From Planctomycetota bacterium (GTDB lineage Bacteria > Planctomycetota > MHYJ01 > JACPRB01), in assembly GCA_016200125.1 (NCBI GenBank), contig JACQFK010000266.1, positions 1 through 6,377 on the forward strand: 6,377 nt of DNA. Reading direction: 5' to 3'. This document shows, in pieces, positions 5,610 to 6,377 of this stretch. A program made the position numbers and the translations under genes. A model generated the notes under the pieces. The model was not told the origin of the DNA. It did no database searches and saw only the letters and a list, made by a program, of their open reading frames with translations. Each line of letters opens with the position of its first letter. Positions within the stretch are counted from its first letter, which is position 1.

Positions 5610-5713
5610 CTGGGAAGCATGATTCTGACCGCTGCCCTCCCCCTCCGGCGAAGACGCTAGCCATCCAGGCCGACGCCCTGTCGGCGAACTGTCTCTATCC
5701 CCTCATTTCGCAG

Positions 5714-5790
5714 GCCCCCGTAGCTCAACTGGATAGAGCACTGGATTTCTAATCCAGTGGTTGCTGGTTCAAGTCCAGCCGGGGGTACCA
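5714..5790 (+). tRNA. tRNA-Arg (anticodon TCT), CCA encoded
   Basis: The cloverleaf is complete. The acceptor is GCCCCCG paired with CGGGGGT, with G1-U72 as a wobble. The D arm is GCTC/GAGC (5723-5739). The anticodon stem CTGGA/TCCAG encloses loop TTTCTAA with anticodon TCT at 5748-5750, which reads AGA and AGG. The variable loop is TGGTT, and the T arm is GCTGG-TTCAAGT-CCAGC (5763-5779). Discriminator A5787 is followed by genomic CCA at 5788-5790. It is 77 nt including CCA and shows no mismatched stems. The 3' end of such genes is a common target for integrases, and a toxin-antitoxin pair begins 30 bp downstream. Confidence 0.97.
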
Positions 5791-5808
5791 ATTCCGCCCT
5801 GGGGACGT

Positions 5809-5814
5809 TAGACT
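5809..5814 (+). promoter_or_regulatory. TAGACT -10 element, 6 nt before the antitoxin ATG
   Basis: TAGACT is followed by ATTCTC and then ATG at 5821, so the transcript would begin on or next to the start codon. No Shine-Dalgarno site is present. The expected -35 position overlaps the CCA end of the tRNA and matches TTGACA poorly. It is the same hexamer as before the membrane protein at 5105. Confidence 0.45.
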
Positions 5815-5820
5815 ATTCTC

Positions 5821-6003
5821 ATGACCACCAAAGAAGTCATCCGCAGGCTGCTGGACAGACTCCACGACGACGCGACGATTGAAGACGTGCAGTATCAGAT
5901 CTACGTTCTCAAAAAAATTCATGCGGGAGCGGAGGACGTCCGGGCCGGTCGCACCATCCCCCATGACAAGGTGATGGAAGAACTCGCTCAATGGCTCAAA
6001 TAG
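5821..6003 (+). CDS. Type II antitoxin-like small protein, 60 aa
   Basis: A 60-residue acidic protein reading MTTKEVIRRLLDRLHDDATI and ending AGRTIPHDKVMEELAQWLK. A helical N-terminus with a 'DATIEDVQYQIYVLKKI' segment and a C-terminal 'G..D.. AGR.IPH..V...L..WL' tail is typical of small antitoxins placed before RelE/ParE toxins; the C-terminal part would wrap the toxin. Its stop overlaps the toxin start by 13 bp, the usual order and coupling for such pairs, and GGAAG inside it (5976-5980) could serve as the toxin ribosome site. It should neutralise the toxin and repress its own operon, but the DNA-binding class is not clear from the sequence. Because the toxin is broken, the antitoxin may now act alone or against related toxins elsewhere. 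Confidence 0.75.
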   Translation: MTTKEVIRRLLDRLHDDATIEDVQYQIYVLKKIHAGAEDVRAGRTIPHDKVMEELAQWLK

Positions 6004-6373
6004 TCTGGACCGAAGCGGCCAGACAGGATCTCAGGGATATTGTCGAGTGCATTTCGCGGGACTCCAAGGCATACGCCCGATCCTTCGCTCTTCATCTATC
6101 AGAGAAAGTCGAGCGTCTGCAGGCCTTCCCGAGTCGGGAGCGTTAATCCTCGAAGAGCTTGATCACACCCTCCGACATGTCGTCGTCGGGAATTACCGGA
6201 TCTTGTACCGCCACTCCGGTTCCGATGTGTTCATTCTCGCCGTCGTGCATGGAGCAGGAGATATCGGGCCCTCGCCATCGGAGCCTTCGGCCGGACTCCG
6301 CTCTTCGGCTACGTCAGTTCCCGAACAGCTCCGCACAGGTTGCGGCTCCCATGGGAAGATTCGTGAGCATTGA
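5991..6373 (+). pseudogene. ParE/RelE-type toxin, frameshifted
   Basis: From ATG 5991 the frame reads MAQIVWTEAARQDLRDIVEC and on to RLQAFP, a ParE/RelE-family N-terminus, then runs into TAA at 6144-6146 after 51 residues. The missing family C-terminus continues in the -1 frame from 6131: ESGALILEELDHTLRHVVVG, then NYRILYRHSGSDVFILAVVH, matching the conserved 'V..YRI.YR ... I..VVHG' core. The join is at the C run 6128-6130 (TTC-CC-GAG), consistent with loss of one C. No canonical slippery heptamer is present, so programmed frameshifting is unlikely. Restoring one base gives 127 residues; family members usually end about 95, so the last ~32 residues after VVHGAGDIG look like read-through of a lost stop. 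Intact ParE toxins poison gyrase and RelE types cleave mRNA; which subtype this was cannot be told. An assembly error remains possible. Confidence 0.75.
6279..6300 (+). terminator. Hairpin inside the extended toxin tail
   Basis: CGGAGCC (6279-6285) can pair with GG-A-CTCCG (6293-6300) around a 7-nt loop, with one bulged A. No T tract follows. Its location just past where ParE-type toxins normally end suggests it was originally outside the coding region, perhaps as the operon terminator. Confidence 0.25.
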
Positions 6374-6377
6374 CAAG

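Larger units (their letters stand above)
5364..5713. other. 350-bp gene-poor stretch between the membrane protein and tRNA-Arg
   Basis: No convincing protein gene is seen here; the open frames on the plus strand run through a tRNA-like sequence read antisense and have no family-like features. The stretch holds a small hairpin (5370-5382), three heptamer repeats (5399-5419), a tRNA-Arg 3'-half on the minus strand (5442-5485), a minus-strand TATAAT (5515-5510), a 9-bp direct repeat (5557-5576) and a plus-strand promoter candidate with a 13-codon open frame (5581-5660). Composition is mixed and less GC-rich than upstream. Confidence 0.7.

Noticed and set aside
5353..5622. Plus-strand open frames over the tRNA 3'-half
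   Set aside because: Their 'SRTRNHRIRNL' and 'ARVERATTGLETS' stretches are translations of antisense tRNA sequence, a familiar false-gene artefact.
5442..5713. Group I intron splitting a minus-strand tRNA-Arg at the anticodon loop
   Set aside because: No 5' tRNA half complementary to CGGGGGT is present upstream on that strand within the gene-poor region, so no exon pair can be assembled.
5749..5991. Minus-strand open frame over tRNA-Arg and antitoxin
   Set aside because: Its C-terminus 'YPRLDLNQQPLD' is antisense tRNA text and the rest is antisense to the better supported antitoxin.
6126..6146. Programmed -1 frameshift in the toxin gene
   Set aside because: No X-XXY-YYZ slippery heptamer is in the correct phase and no strong downstream structure is evident; a one-base deletion in a C run explains the data more simply.
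6351..6377. Possible start of a gene reading MGRFVSIDK to the right edge, and a TTGACA at 6370-6375
   Set aside because: Only nine codons are visible, with no Shine-Dalgarno site or TANNNT before the ATG; the TTGACA has no partner in the window. Neither can be supported.

Overview
The window is a high-GC bacterial chromosome segment with very strong G/C preference at third codon positions through its first ~5.1 kb. Lipobox-bearing proteins, a SUMF1-like lipoprotein and a cytochrome c with a C-terminal haem site suggest a Gram-negative-type envelope. A planctomycete- or acidobacterium-like lineage would fit, but that is inference from protein style; no marker gene settles it.

Layout. A short unknown protein (69-443, minus) is divergent from recQ (474-2303, plus), a full-length RecQ helicase with helicase core, Zn-binding, winged-helix and HRDC regions. 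recQ overlaps by 4 bp a predicted secreted or lipid-anchored alpha/beta hydrolase (2300-3529), so the two are probably co-translated. Converging on the hydrolase, with one base between stop codons, is a periplasmic monohaem cytochrome c (3531-4040, minus). It shares a 47-bp divergent promoter region with a lipoprotein that joins a shortened SUMF1-like domain to a C-terminal beta-type domain (4088-5095, plus). A two-helix membrane protein follows (5118-5363).

From about 5.1 kb the character changes: base composition is less GC-rich and coding is sparse. The 350 bp at 5364-5713 hold a 7-bp tandem repeat, short direct repeats and, on the minus strand, the 3' half of a tRNA-Arg-like gene. An intact tRNA-Arg(TCT) with encoded CCA (5714-5790) follows, and 30 bp later a type II toxin-antitoxin locus whose ParE/RelE-type toxin is broken by an apparent 1-base deletion. 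A tRNA gene, a tRNA 3' fragment and a decayed toxin-antitoxin pair together look like an integration hotspot or the edge of an old island. No integrase is visible.

A recurring regulatory feature is a TANNNT hexamer ending 6-8 nt before the start codon, usually with no Shine-Dalgarno sequence (recQ, the 69-443 gene, the SUMF1-like lipoprotein, the membrane protein and the antitoxin). This implies leaderless or nearly leaderless mRNAs. The cytochrome gene is the exception, with a perfect TATAAT, a short leader and AGGAGG. I see no clearly novel multi-gene defence or biosynthetic system; the interest lies in promoter architecture, the tRNA-associated region and the unusual SUMF1-like lipoprotein.
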